Shown: in pieces, positions 1 to 9,411 of the stretch
Numbering within the stretch: the stretch's first letter is position 1
Layout of the letters: each line of letters opens with the position of its first letter
From: an uncultured Chlorobiaceae bacterium
Lineage (GTDB): Bacteria; Bacteroidota; Chlorobiia; Chlorobiales; Chlorobiaceae
DNA: 56,213 nt
Assembly: GCA_903994635.1 (NCBI GenBank)
Contig: CAJEXQ010000014.1
Coordinates: forward strand, 1-56,213
Direction of reading: 5' to 3'
Translations under genes and position numbers: made by a program
The notes under the pieces: model-generated
Database searches by the model: none
What the model saw: the letters and a program-made list of their open reading frames with translations, nothing else
What the model was told of the DNA's origin: nothing

Positions 1-138
1 CATTAAGAAGAAGGAAGTTGGAAATAATTTTGTAAGTTCTAACAGCAAATCTGGCCTGAAAAAGGTGGTACACTTTGCTCCGGAATCGGTGGTACATATT
101 CGTCCGGAATCGGTGGTACACTTTCACCGGAATGCTCA
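1..138. mobile_element. Terminal region of an IS21-family-like insertion sequence
   Basis: Three copies of the 9-mer GGTGGTACA begin at 64, 88 and 112, exactly 24 bp apart, each followed by a CCGGAAT block (80-86, 104-110, 127-133). The unit stops at CCGGAATGCTCA, whose last base is 138; read on the other strand the end is TGAGCATTCCGG. IS21-family elements are known for TG...CA termini and several internal repeats near each end, so I infer an IS21-type end. The transposase genes would lie left of the window. Immediately to the right the group II intron maturase frame begins without its N-terminal part, so this element appears to have landed inside the intron. Confidence 0.6.
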
Positions 139-495
139 CTAAGGGGATGGACGAACTATCACCGTCATATAGTCGCAAAGAAAACCTTTGGTTATATCGA
201 TTCTCAAGTCTGGTCAATGCTGTGGCGATGGGCAACAAGAAGGCATCCGAATAAGGGTGCCCGATGGGTTAAAGTCAAGTATTTCAAAACCAGAGGATAC
301 CGAAACTGGGTGTTCGCCGCTGAAGATGAAAAACAGGGGAGAAAAGAAATCAGGCTCCTGTTTGAATCCGATACACCAATCAGACGGCACATCAAAATCA
401 AGGCGGATGCTAACCCCCATGACCAGAAATGGGAGAAGTACTTTGAAACCCGACAAGGGAACAAAAGACAAAACTCGACTGTGGGTCAGAACTAA
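139..495 (+). pseudogene. Group II intron reverse transcriptase/maturase, C-terminal fragment
   Basis: The frame reads RGWTNYHRHIVAKKTFGYID from about 144 and continues through WRWATRRHPNKGARWV to a TAA at 493-495. These are hallmarks of the maturase X domain and the following C-terminal region of LtrA-type proteins. A complete protein is about 400-600 residues; only about 118 codons remain. No proper start exists: the frame runs leftward into the IS end. It is 5'-truncated by the insertion element and non-functional. The ATG at 217 is an internal methionine, not a gene start. Confidence 0.8.
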
Positions 496-559
496 TGGTT
501 AGGTTCAAAATTATCTCAGTGATGAAACCGGGTGCCGCAAGGTGCCTTAGAAGAGGCTT

Positions 560-634
560 GAGCCGGATGAGGGGAAACTCTCAAGTCCGGTTCTTATGGG
601 GCGGCGGCGCAGTAATGCGCCGTTGCTACCCGAC
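560..634 (+). ncRNA. Group II intron domains V and VI
   Basis: Positions 560-593 form a classic 34-nt domain V: it opens GAGCCGGATGAGG, contains the catalytic AGC triad at 561-563 and a GAAA tetraloop, and closes with AAGTCCGGTTC. Domain VI follows; CGGCGCA and TGCGCCG pair around a short GTAA loop near 606-623. The RNA ends at CCGAC (634). Domain V is the catalytic heart of the intron and is intact here although the rest of the ribozyme is lost. Confidence 0.8.
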
Positions 635-1156
635 CTGAATGAAGCTACGGAGAACACCCTCCCTGATTCTGACAGATTTATCCCGTCTGAGAGCGATATG
701 ACCATCGCTTTTTACCTGTGTGATGGTTATCTGCACCGTACCTGAGGTGATATCCTGAGCCGGAAGCCAGACACGAACCTGGCCCCACCCTCTCTCTCTG
801 AAGTGAGCTACTATAGTCTCAACAAGAGCGTTTAACTGACTGAAAAAGATTGTTTTACTCCGAGTGCCAGCAACAAGCGTTTGCAGCTCCGCTTCAGTGG
901 CAATACCATCGTAACCACTGAAGCTGAATCCCTTGACGACAACAGTGACACTCTCTCCGGCTTTTAGCGGCACTATTTTCTCTTTTTCACGGGGAGGCAA
1001 CTCTTTCGTCGGCTGCTGAGATTTCGGCTGGTCACGCAAAAGAGTACCTGCATCAGGGATTGTGGCCCCCAGAAGAGGAATTGCCGGTTGCAAGAGCAAC
1101 AAAGAGAGCAAAAGCGCACTCAAGGGCAGGAGATGAGAATCAGGAATATGGCGCAA
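635..1156 (-). pseudogene. TpsB/ShlB-FhaC-type outer-membrane transporter, N-terminal part interrupted by the intron
   Basis: The first 30 residues form a signal peptide with a long leucine-rich core. Residues about 68-150 match a POTRA domain of the ShlB type, with the pattern VKGFSFSGYDG, then LPAQDITSGTVQITI, as in two-partner-secretion transporters that export hemolysins and adhesins. The frame breaks exactly at the intron end (GVLRSFIQ, then intron sequence). The roughly 400-residue beta-barrel is absent, and if it survives it would be beyond the left edge. It is 43 bp downstream of the response regulator on the same strand, so it may be a target or operon partner of the two-component system. 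Alternative: a different POTRA-barrel protein. Confidence 0.6.
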
Positions 1157-1199
1157 AATTATAACCGGTTACTTGCTCCGTTTCAGTTTCCCCTGAACA

Positions 1200-1946
1200 T
1201 CATTCAATAATGATATCTGCAAAAAAAATGTAGCCGATGGCATGGGATGTCTGGATAGGAAGGGCAACACTGCATGATTCCATTTTTTGACGCAGGCGGT
1301 TGATGAGAGATTGCAGTGAGTGGTTGCCCGATTCGTTGTTCAAGTAGCCAAGCTTGTTCCGCAGTTCATAACGAGGCACAACTTCTTTTGGAGTGGAGAC
1401 GAGCAACTTCAAGAATTCAAGCTCGTTGGGGGTGAGTTTGACAAGCTCTCCGGCGGGTGCCTGCAGAATCCACTGCGTGGTAAGAAGTCGCCACTTTCCC
1501 GATGGCAGCGATTCCGGCGTTTCGGCGACAAACTGCGGAGCCACTGATGGCGCTTCAAGCCGACCAAGAAGCGTTGCAATGGATGCGGAGAGTTTACGAA
1601 AATCGACCGGCTTGACGAGATAGATATCCGCACCGGCCTTGTGACCCGCAAGCTCATCATCAATGTCGGCGCGGGCAGTCAATATGATGATGCGCATGTT
1701 TTTGTTGTTGTTCCTCACATATTGGGCAAGTACAAGACCACTCTGGTCGGGAAGCCCAACATCAAGTATCGCCACCGCGTAGGGTACTGCAAAGAGATGT
1801 TGATAAAACTCATGCGCCGAGCTTACCCCGGTTACTTCGTAGCCATCAAGTGTGAGGTATTTGACCACGCTCTTGAGGAGAGGTTTGTCATCCTCAACAA
1901 TAATGATTCGGGAGGGTGGATTGTTTGGTACAATATCCTGTGTCAT
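1200..1946 (-). CDS. OmpR-type response regulator (REC + winged helix)
   Basis: A cytoplasmic transcription regulator of 248 residues. The receiver domain spans about residues 13-130: acidic pair E18-D19-D20, phospho-acceptor D62 in AILDVGLPD, T90 and conserved K112 in LVKPVD. Residues about 155-245 resemble a Trans_reg_C winged helix, including LTPNELEFLKLLVS, RQK and a final YIFF strand. It lies 20 bp downstream of the sensor-kinase frame and upstream of the TpsB-like remnant, so the three look like one minus-strand operon. The expected job is to switch target genes when phosphorylated by that kinase. Because the kinase is frameshifted, the regulator may now be an orphan. Confidence 0.85.
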   Translation of the reverse strand: MTQDIVPNNPPSRIIIVEDDKPLLKSVVKYLTLDGYEVTGVSSAHEFYQHLFAVPYAVAILDVGLPDQSGLVLAQYVRNNNKNMRIIILTARADIDDELAGHKAGADIYLVKPVDFRKLSASIATLLGRLEAPSVAPQFVAETPESLPSGKWRLLTTQWILQAPAGELVKLTPNELEFLKLLVSTPKEVVPRYELRNKLGYLNNESGNHSLQSLINRLRQKMESCSVALPIQTSHAIGYIFFADIIIE

Positions 1947-1966
1947 AAGCTTCTGGGCAAAAGTCT

Positions 1967-4013
1967 TTAAAGAGAAGTATTCTGATAGTTTTGAGATGTT
2001 TGAATATTCAGGTCTTCTACAGTCTCAGCAACCAGCGGAAGGCGCACGGTTGCACAGATGCGTGACTCTGTAAACTCCTGTGTCACCGGACCATGATGCT
2101 GTTCAATGATCTGCCTCACCAGCCAGAGTCCGACGCCAGCTCCATTGGCATTGTTGTTGATACGAACTCTGGTGTATTTTTCAAAAAATGCTTCCCCCTC
2201 TTCAGGGGTAAATGGATCTCCCTGATTTTTAATGGTTATAACGACCTCGCCCCCGTCGATGCGGCTTTCAACCTCAACAGGCGAATCAGGAAGAGAGTAT
2301 TTACGGGCATTGTCAAGGAGGTTGATGAGTGCCGTTTTAAGTTTTTGAGGCTCCCCGACAATCATCTGGACATCGGTGGCCTCAGCATAGTTAAAGGTAC
2401 GAAGAGGCCACATTACCTGCATGAGTTTAACCGATGAAAAGAGAAAAGAAGCAAGGGCTATCCGCTCCATCCCGTTTTTTGGGCCAGGTTCAGAGAGACG
2501 GCTGCGTTCCAATGAGTCATCCATCACCTCAACAAGCCTGCCAACAGCAAGGTGCATGGCGGTAAGTTCCTCGGCATATCCGTTTTGGTTTTTTTGCTCC
2601 TGGCGATCAATGATATCGAGGTTGCCGCTGATAACAGCAAGAGGAGTACGGTATTCGTGTGACAACATGGAGAGAAATCGGTGCTGCTGCTGGTGAGCCT
2701 GTTGTTCGGATGCAAGCGCTATTTCGAGCAGGCTTTTGCTGTTGCGAAGTTCCAGCGTCATGGTATTGGCAAGCGCTATCGCCCTCAGTTCAGTCACTTT
2801 TGCAGCATCAAGCTCCCTGCGGGAACTCTCGGCCAAAACTTGTTCAGACCTTCTGATTCGCTCCGAAAGCCCGATGGATATAAGAATCATTTGGATCGGG
2901 GTGGTGAACTGAACGGTATTCATATCCCATAAAAAACCAAGAGGTATAATGCCCATCAGACGAAACAGCATGTGGAAATAACCGAGCATGCTGACAGCAA
3001 AGGCAGCAACAATAAAGATTCCGATCCCTGGCAGATGACGGATCAACCTGACGCTCAACACCATTTGCAAGACAACCAGAGATAATATTCCGATAAAGGC
3101 AAGCGGCGCAATAACCGAAAAAAAGCCTAAAGGCACGGCAACCATAGTCAACAAACCAACCAATGACAACAACCGCATATAGCGCAGGCTCCATGAACCG
3201 GCAACCGAAAATAAAAGTTTGCGGGAGAACTCGCTGTACGCCAGAATATTCGCTCCAATTCCACCATAGATGAGATAATCCGAGACAAGGTGAGTTATTG
3301 AAGGAAACAGGATAGTCAAAAATCCCTCAGTCGCGAAGTCGAAAATTATTCCGGCCAGCAGATAGAGTGAATAATAGAGGAAAAGGGTATCCCGGATTAA
3401 AACATAAAAAACCATGTTTATCACAAGAAGGGTCAAACCAATGCCAAGAAAGAGTGAATTCAGGATGATATGCTGGTTTGTAAAATCCCGCAGCTCTTCG
3501 GTTGTATGGATCCTCCCGGCAAGACTGATAGAGCTTTTGGAGAAAACCCTCGCATAGATGATGAGCGGTTCAGAGGTAGGCAAAACAAGAGGAACAACAA
3601 AGTCGGGATGAAGCACAGGACGCTGAAGAGCCGGTATGTGGTTGCCAAGGAGCACGATATGATAGGAGGAGGCCAACGCGGGATCACTGCCCGGCCTCTG
3701 GATATAAAGCGTCAGTTCATTGATATAGTTTGGCTTGAGCCTGAGCCAGCTCGCTTCAGGGAATGATGCATTCCGCTGAATGGTGAACCGTACCCAGCAG
3801 GCCCCCTGCTTTCAGCACTTCAGAAAAGCCCATCTTCAGGGTGGGGTCTTTCATGAGTTCAATATGCCCAGTCAGATCATAACCGCTGCGCTCACCAAGC
3901 AGCAGTGGCAGCGCCGATGCCCCCGTCGAGAAGAGAAGGGTGAGCAGGAAAAGCATGCCGCCAAAGAGAGCACGCAGAGTAGTATGTGAATAGGGAATAG
4001 TAGTCATGGCCAC
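1967..4013 (-). pseudogene. 7TMR-DISM hybrid sensor histidine kinase, frameshifted
   Basis: Two frames make one protein. The first (4013 to about 3790) has a signal peptide (LFGGMLFLLTLLFSTGASA) and the start of a 7TMR-DISMED2 sensor domain. The frame then leaves phase and stops at 3756. The +1 frame carries on sensibly as FTIQRNASFPEASWLRLKPN and runs to 1967: seven hydrophobic segments (7TMR-DISM_7TM), a HisKA box SMLSHEYRTPL, and an HATPase_c domain with GVGLWLVRQ. A one-base gain (or two-base loss) near 3785-3800, close to a GGGGG run, explains the split. The frame from the internal ATG at 3676 would lack the signal peptide. Partner regulator is 20 bp downstream. A sequencing error cannot be excluded. 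Confidence 0.75.
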
Positions 4014-4290
4014 AAATATAGCGTATTTCTCATTATCAACGCAGCCCCTTTTTTCTCCCTTGATCGCTTTTTGCTGGTGGCTGTTTTATTGAGTACCTTG
4101 GCCCTTTGCAAGCTGACTTGCATAATAAAAAATGATCCTTTTTCCACAATTGTTCCTCAAGAATTCCCTCTCCATCCTAACCATTTTTAAACTAAAAAGT
4201 CAGCAATTTTCAATGCAAAGATAACATTATCCTGACAGGAGTTCCACTCGAATCCTGCCACAACTTTTTTCCAGTACCGCATCCGTTCTT
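4014..4290. other. Divergent intergenic region between sensor kinase and der
   Basis: This 277-bp spacer must hold promoters for both directions. I see AT-rich blocks and a small inverted repeat TGCAAG-ctga-CTTGCA at 4107-4122, but no confident -35/-10 pair, no terminator and no small ORF with coding character. Confidence 0.4.
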
Positions 4291-5604
4291 ATGAAGCCTT
4301 TAATTGCTCTGGTGGGCCGACCAAACGTCGGCAAATCTACCCTTTTCAACCGAATCCTGCGCCAGCGAAGCGCCATAGTTGACCCTACTCCCGGTGTTAC
4401 CAGAGACCGGCACATTGCCGAGGGCGAGTGGCAGGGCAAGCAGTTCCTCCTAATGGATACCGGCGGCTACAATGCTGATGGCGACATCATCAGCATGGCT
4501 ATGCTCGAGCAGACACTTATGGCTATCCGCGATGCCGACATTATCATCTTTTTGACCGATGTGCGCGCAGGCCTCTCTTACGAAGATCTCGAACTCGGAC
4601 GGCTGCTGCAGCGCACTTTCCAGCACAAGCAGCTCTTCTTTGCGGTCAACAAGGTTGAATCTCCGCAGCTCTCACTTGATGCCGAATCGTTTATCAGCAC
4701 CGGATTTACGAAACCTTACTTTCTCTCGGCAAGGGACGGAAGCGGTGTGGCCGATATGCTTGACGATATTCTTGAGTCGTTGCCGGAGACGGAAAAAGTG
4801 GCTGCTGAAGAGGATACCGCAATACAGCTTGCCGTTGTCGGTCGACCAAATGTGGGGAAATCAAGTTTTGTCAATGCCTTGCTTGGTTCTAACCGCCTGA
4901 TTGTCTCCAACATACCGGGCACCACCCGCGATGCCATCGACAGTCGCTTTATCCGCAAGCAGCAGGAGTTTACCCTGATTGATACCGCCGGGCTGAGAAA
5001 GCGGACGAAAATCGACGCAGGCATAGAATATTACAGCTCATTGAGAAGTGAAAAGGCCATTGAGCGCTGCAACGTTGCCCTGGTGATGCTCGATGCGGCG
5101 CCGGGCATTGAAAAGCAGGATATGAAGATTATCAACATGGCGGTTGAGCGCAAAAAAGGGGCGCTTCTGTTGATCAATAAATGGGATCTGATCGAAAAGG
5201 ATTCAAAAACCAGCAAAATATACGAAGAGAATCTGAGGATGAGCATGGGTAATCTCTCGTATGTTCCTGTCGTCTTTATTTCAGCGCTGACCAAAAAGAA
5301 CCTCTACCGGGCAATCGACATGGCGCAGGAGATCAGCCGCAACCGATCACGCAAAATCAGCACCAGTGTGCTCAACAAGTTTCTTGAAGAGGCACTTTCA
5401 CAGACACACGCTTCCACAAAATCGGGCAAAGAGCTGAAGATCAAGTACGTCACGCAAATCAATGCCGCATGGCCGGTCTTCGCTTTTTTCTGCAACGACC
5501 CCTTGCTGGTGCAGAACAATTTCAGGAAATTTCTGGAAAAGAAGCTGCGCGAACATTTCACGCTGGATGGAGTCCCCATTTCAATGCGTTTCCTTCAGAA
5601 GTAG
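4291..5604 (+). CDS. der: Ribosome assembly GTPase Der (EngA)
   Basis: A 437-residue protein with two consecutive GTPase domains, the signature of Der. G domain 1 has P-loop GRPNVGKST at residues 9-17 and DTGG. G domain 2 repeats GRPNVGKSS near residue 184, followed by [12 protein letters not shown] and NKWDLIEK. The last 85 residues match the KH-like domain that contacts rRNA, ending in GVPISMRFL. Der assists late 50S subunit maturation. Length matches the family. It stands alone after a divergent spacer and is followed 63 bp later by the Mrp-type ATPase. Confidence 0.97.
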   Translation: MKPLIALVGRPNVGKSTLFNRILRQRSAIVDPTPGVTRDRHIAEGEWQGKQFLLMDTGGYNADGDIISMAMLEQTLMAIRDADIIIFLTDVRAGLSYEDLELGRLLQRTFQHKQLFFAVNKVESPQLSLDAESFISTGFTKPYFLSARDGSGVADMLDDILESLPETEKVAAEEDTAIQLAVVGRPNVGKSSFVNALLGSNRLIVSNIPGTTRDAIDSRFIRKQQEFTLIDTAGLRKRTKIDAGIEYYSSLRSEKAIERCNVALVMLDAAPGIEKQDMKIINMAVERKKGALLLINKWDLIEKDSKTSKIYEENLRMSMGNLSYVPVVFISALTKKNLYRAIDMAQEISRNRSRKISTSVLNKFLEEALSQTHASTKSGKELKIKYVTQINAAWPVFAFFCNDPLLVQNNFRKFLEKKLREHFTLDGVPISMRFLQK

Positions 5605-5667
5605 AGGCTTTATCCCCAACAAACCACAATGCTACACTCTTTTTGCAACATTAAACGTTAACGCTCA

Positions 5668-6561
5668 ATGTCTACTCTCCCTGATGAATCCACCCATTCA
5701 TCCTGCAACCATAATCATGGCAATGGTGCTGCACACTCCCAGTGCACCCATCATAAAGAGTCTGGCGAATCCTGCGCCCATCATGACCGCCCGCTGCAAC
5801 AGGTAAAAAACATCATTGCTATTGCCTCAGGAAAAGGCGGAGTTGGAAAATCGACCTTTGCCGTCAACCTTGCCATCACTCTTGCCCAAACAGGCGCTAA
5901 AGTTGGCCTGATTGATGCCGATCTCTACGGTCCGAGCATTCCAACCATGTTTGGACTTCTCCACGACAAACCGGAAGTGGTGGGTAAAAATCTTGTACCA
6001 TTAGAAAAGTACGGGGTGAAGCTGATGTCTATCGGGTTTCTTGTTGACGCTGATACGGCACTGGTTTGGCGAGGCCCGATGCTCTCCAGCGCCATCAAAC
6101 AGTTTATCAGTGAGGTAGAGTGGAAGGAACTCGATTATCTGATTTTTGATCTGCCACCAGGCACCGGTGATATTCAGCTTACCATCGCGCAGACTATTCC
6201 CTTGACTGGCGTTGTTATGGTGACCACACCGCAGGATGTTGCCATTGCTGATGTCACCAAAGCGCTCGGTATGTTCCGCAAGGTCAATGTCCCTGTTCTC
6301 GGGCTTGTGGAAAACATGAGCCATTATGAACTTCCTGATGGAACCAAAGACTATATTTTCGGCAGTCACGGAGGCGAAAAATTTGCTAAAATCCAGGGCA
6401 TTCCGTTCCTTGGCTCAATACCGATTGATCGGGCTGTGCGCGAAGGTAGCGACAGTGGCGACCCCTGTATACTCACCCATCCCGATTCAGCTACATCAAA
6501 AGCCATCAAACAGGCTGCAACAGAGGTGACCAAAAGAATTTCTATATCCAATGCAGGGTGA
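5668..6561 (+). CDS. Mrp/NBP35-type P-loop ATPase with Cys/His-rich N-terminus
   Basis: Probable cytosolic iron-sulfur cluster carrier of the Mrp/ApbC family, 297 residues. The P-loop GKGGVGKS is at residues 55-62, followed by IDADLYGPSIPTMFG and DLPPGTGDIQLT, all standard. Two oddities are visible. The DUF59 domain often fused in front is missing and replaced by a 41-residue tail rich in His and with C13, C26 and C36. The C-terminal CxxC seen in many Mrp proteins is absent; ENMSHYELPDGTKDY stands where it would be. The next gene is a NifU-like scaffold, which fits a role in Fe-S assembly. The ATG at 5668 is the only reasonable start. Confidence 0.88.
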   Translation: MSTLPDESTHSSCNHNHGNGAAHSQCTHHKESGESCAHHDRPLQQVKNIIAIASGKGGVGKSTFAVNLAITLAQTGAKVGLIDADLYGPSIPTMFGLLHDKPEVVGKNLVPLEKYGVKLMSIGFLVDADTALVWRGPMLSSAIKQFISEVEWKELDYLIFDLPPGTGDIQLTIAQTIPLTGVVMVTTPQDVAIADVTKALGMFRKVNVPVLGLVENMSHYELPDGTKDYIFGSHGGEKFAKIQGIPFLGSIPIDRAVREGSDSGDPCILTHPDSATSKAIKQAATEVTKRISISNAG

Positions 6562-6673
6562 CGAAAGAAACAATCAGAATTTTCGTATTGTTTTTCTGCT
6601 AAAGAGGTTTGATATTAGGGCCTGTACGTAACGAAGCAACCACTATTTTCAATCATTGTAAACCAATTATACC

Positions 6674-6934
6674 ATGAGCACCAGCAAAAATTATCTGCCG
6701 AACAGCGATGCGCTCTACGACAGGGTTATTGCCGCCCTTGAAACCGTACGTCCTTACCTGCAAGTTGACGGAGGAGACTGTCAGCTTGTCGGCATTTCAA
6801 AAGATATGGTCGTTGATGTAAAACTGCTTGGCGCTTGCGGTTCGTGCCCGATGAGCACCATTACCTTGCGGGCAGGTGTTGAACAGGCCATCAAAAAAGC
6901 AATTCCGGAGATTATTCGCGTCGAGTCAGTATAA
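6674..6934 (+). CDS. NifU-like C-terminal domain Fe-S scaffold protein
   Basis: A free-standing 86-residue NifU C-terminal domain. The core is YLQVDGGDC then LLGACGSCPMST, with cluster-binding C55 and C58 in the CGSC motif. Such proteins (NfuA/Nfu type) hold and pass on 4Fe-4S clusters. It follows the Mrp ATPase by 112 bp and probably works with it. It converges on ftsK, whose stop lies 6 bp downstream on the other strand, so there is almost no room for a separate terminator. Confidence 0.92.
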   Translation: MSTSKNYLPNSDALYDRVIAALETVRPYLQVDGGDCQLVGISKDMVVDVKLLGACGSCPMSTITLRAGVEQAIKKAIPEIIRVESV

Positions 6935-6940
6935 GTATGG

Positions 6941-9379
6941 TCATTCGTCAAGATTTCTCAATAAAAGTTCAAGGGAGTCTTCATTGATAATGAGGACTTC
7001 CCTTGCTCTGCTTCCGTCCGCCTCACCAACAATCCCGCTGAACTGAAGCTGATCCATCACCCTCCCTGCGCGGCTGAACCCCAACCGCAGACGCCTTTGC
7101 AAGAGCGACACACTCGCCTGCTGATGCGTCACCACAAGCCGTGCCGCATCCTCAAACATACTGTCCCTTCCATCCTTTTCCGAATTGCCCGTCGTCTGCA
7201 TCCCGTTACTCTTCTGCACATCAGGAGCTGGAAGCACGTATATGTTCTTCAGGGCATGTTGTGAACCGATGAAAGAGGTAATTTCCTCAACCTCACCCGA
7301 AGAGACATAAGGACCCTGAATACGCATCGACTTGGGCTGGTTTGACGGCTGATAGAGCATGTCGCCATTGCCGAGAAGCTGCTCTGCTCCGGAACCATCA
7401 AGAATGGTGCGCGAATCAACCCTGCTTGCCACCTGAAAGGCAATGCGGGCTGGAAAATTCGCCTTGATAATACCCGTAATAACATCGACAGAGGGGCGCT
7501 GGGTCGCCACAATCAGGTGAATACCCACAGCACGGGCGAGCTGGGCAATCCTGATAATCGGCTCCTCGACCTCCCTTCCTGCGGTAATCATGAGATCGGC
7601 AAGTTCATCAATAACCACCACAAGGTAGGGCATCGCCTCTTCAGGAATACGCTTGTTATGATCACCGATATTGCGGCATCCCGCCTTTTCAAGAGTTTCA
7701 TAACGGAGTTCCATCTCCTTGACAACGCACTTCAGCGCATAGACCGCCTTCTGGGGATCGGTGATAATCTGCTCCTCAATACCGGGAAAACGCATGAGAA
7801 AATGGTTTTTCAGATGCTGGTATTGAAAAAGCTCAACCCTTTTAGGATCAATCATCACAAACTTGACTTTATCGGGGCTGCACGCATAGAGCAGACTGGA
7901 GATAATAACATTGATACAGACCGATTTTCCCGCTCCGGTTGCACCGGCAATCAGCAAATGGGGCATGGTGGCAAGATCAGCAATACAGACCTCGTTCGAT
8001 ATGGTCTTGCCGAGCACTATCGGCAGGGTCATGGTGCTGTGCTTGAATTTTTCAACCTGAAGCACCGAGCGCAGCCAGACCGTTTTTGGCTTGCTGTTGG
8101 GAATTTCGACACCAACCGCATTTTTTCCTGGAATAGGGGCAATGATGCGGATACCTCTTGCCGAAAGCGCCATGGCAAGATCATTTTCAAGCGATTTGAC
8201 CCGGCTGACCTTGACATCCGGCTCCAGTTCCAGCTCAAAGAGTGTAACGCGGGGACCGACCGTGGTGGAAATTCTCTTGACTTCAATTTTGTAGATCTTG
8301 AGCTTCTCAAGCAGTTTCCGTTTGCTTTCCGCCAGGTGCTGCTCATCAATCTGATCATCATCATCCGGCGCCTTTTCAAGAAGATCAATGGAAGGAAAGC
8401 GGTAGGCCTCCTTGTCCTTGGTTTGCACTTTCAGCTTGCGCTCATCGAGGTCAGCCTCTTTTTCACGAACAGCTTTCTGAATAATCATTTCAGGTTCACC
8501 GGAGGGCCTCAGGGGCGGTGCAGGATAAACCACCGAAAAAGGCTCAGTCGGAGGGCTGTACGGCTCTGCTGGCACATCTGGCAGCGGTGGATGAAGGGGT
8601 GTCAACGGTGCAGGCGGAACCGGCTTTTCGTGCTTTCTGGCAAACAGTGCATCAACCCGCGTTCTCTTCTCTTCCCGTTTCAGCTCCTCCGCCCTCTCTT
8701 TCAGCTTCAGCTTTGCATTTTTTTTTTTTCGCCTCTCTTCACGTTTTGTGGTAATAAACGCCAGCGGTTTGCTGAACATGGTGTTAAAGGCCATCATGCC
8801 ACGCACTATAGCCGCAATGGCGCTTCGCCCCATGTAGGTGGTCAGAACCACTGCCGATAAAACAAGAAGAACCGACGCTCCTGTTACTCCAATAACCGTC
8901 GAAAGGTGCTCGGCAAGCATTCTGCCAACCGCTCCGGCCATAACATCACTGAATCGCGCAGAGGTGAGGCCAAAGAGCGTTGCAATATTTATTGAGATGA
9001 AAACAGTGTAGAGGAAAAAAAAAATCGCCGGTTTAAGGCTTTTATTGCGCAAAAGCGACCAGCCCCAGAAGAACATGGAGGCCATCGGCAAAATAACCGA
9101 GTAGCCGATAAAAGAGCCAATAAAAAAAGCCGCCAGCCTGGCGCCAAATAAGCCGAAGGGATTATGGATGGTGTCTGCCGCCTCCTTTGCTGCCTTGCTG
9201 AAAATATCGTTCCAGGCAAGCGCGCTGAAACAGGCCTCATCGTCAGGATTAAAGCTCAGGGCTGCGCTGATCAGATAAAGAGCTCCAAACATCAGCAGAA
9301 TGCCGATGATCTCTTTTTTCACAATATCCGCATCCATAGTGCTCTTCAAGGCACCCTTGCCATCTTTTTTCATAGTCAC
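6941..9379 (-). CDS. ftsK: DNA translocase FtsK/SpoIIIE
   Basis: An 812-residue septal DNA pump that clears chromosome ends during division. Four hydrophobic segments lie within residues 25-200, then a basic and proline-rich linker (about 215-330). The motor has Walker A GATGAGKS near residues 477-484, Walker B VVVIDELADLM, and ATQRPSVDVITG. The last 70 residues are the gamma winged helix that reads KOPS-type sites. The linker is encoded in part by a run of 12 A (12 T at 8718-8729 on the plus strand), giving RRKKKNAK; this is a plausible slippage site. A 447-codon open frame on the opposite strand (7517-8860) is a shadow. Confidence 0.95.
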   Translation of the reverse strand: MTMKKDGKGALKSTMDADIVKKEIIGILLMFGALYLISAALSFNPDDEACFSALAWNDIFSKAAKEAADTIHNPFGLFGARLAAFFIGSFIGYSVILPMASMFFWGWSLLRNKSLKPAIFFFLYTVFISINIATLFGLTSARFSDVMAGAVGRMLAEHLSTVIGVTGASVLLVLSAVVLTTYMGRSAIAAIVRGMMAFNTMFSKPLAFITTKREERRKKKNAKLKLKERAEELKREEKRTRVDALFARKHEKPVPPAPLTPLHPPLPDVPAEPYSPPTEPFSVVYPAPPLRPSGEPEMIIQKAVREKEADLDERKLKVQTKDKEAYRFPSIDLLEKAPDDDDQIDEQHLAESKRKLLEKLKIYKIEVKRISTTVGPRVTLFELELEPDVKVSRVKSLENDLAMALSARGIRIIAPIPGKNAVGVEIPNSKPKTVWLRSVLQVEKFKHSTMTLPIVLGKTISNEVCIADLATMPHLLIAGATGAGKSVCINVIISSLLYACSPDKVKFVMIDPKRVELFQYQHLKNHFLMRFPGIEEQIITDPQKAVYALKCVVKEMELRYETLEKAGCRNIGDHNKRIPEEAMPYLVVVIDELADLMITAGREVEEPIIRIAQLARAVGIHLIVATQRPSVDVITGIIKANFPARIAFQVASRVDSRTILDGSGAEQLLGNGDMLYQPSNQPKSMRIQGPYVSSGEVEEITSFIGSQHALKNIYVLPAPDVQKSNGMQTTGNSEKDGRDSMFEDAARLVVTHQQASVSLLQRRLRLGFSRAGRVMDQLQFSGIVGEADGSRAREVLIINEDSLELLLRNLDE

Positions 9380-9411
9380 CGTACCGTCACTCCTGTAATA
9401 CCTTGTTGTGG

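Larger units (their letters stand above)
139..634 (+). mobile_element. 3' remnant of a group II intron
   Basis: This stretch keeps the maturase C-terminus (139-495), the rest of domain IV, domain V, domain VI and the 3' splice end. Everything upstream (domains I-III and most of the reverse transcriptase) is missing and replaced by the IS21-like end at 138. The remnant ends with CTACCCGAC at 626-634, a typical bacterial group II intron 3' terminus. It lies antisense to the TpsB-like gene that starts at 1156. Without domain I it cannot splice or move on its own. Confidence 0.75.

Noticed and set aside
188..502. A 104-codon frame over the group II intron
   Set aside because: A different frame (139-495) gives clear maturase sequence; this one is its shadow.
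7517..8860. A 447-codon open frame on the plus strand
   Set aside because: It lies fully antisense to ftsK, which has all its motifs; the antisense translation shows no domain and is a shadow of ftsK codon use.
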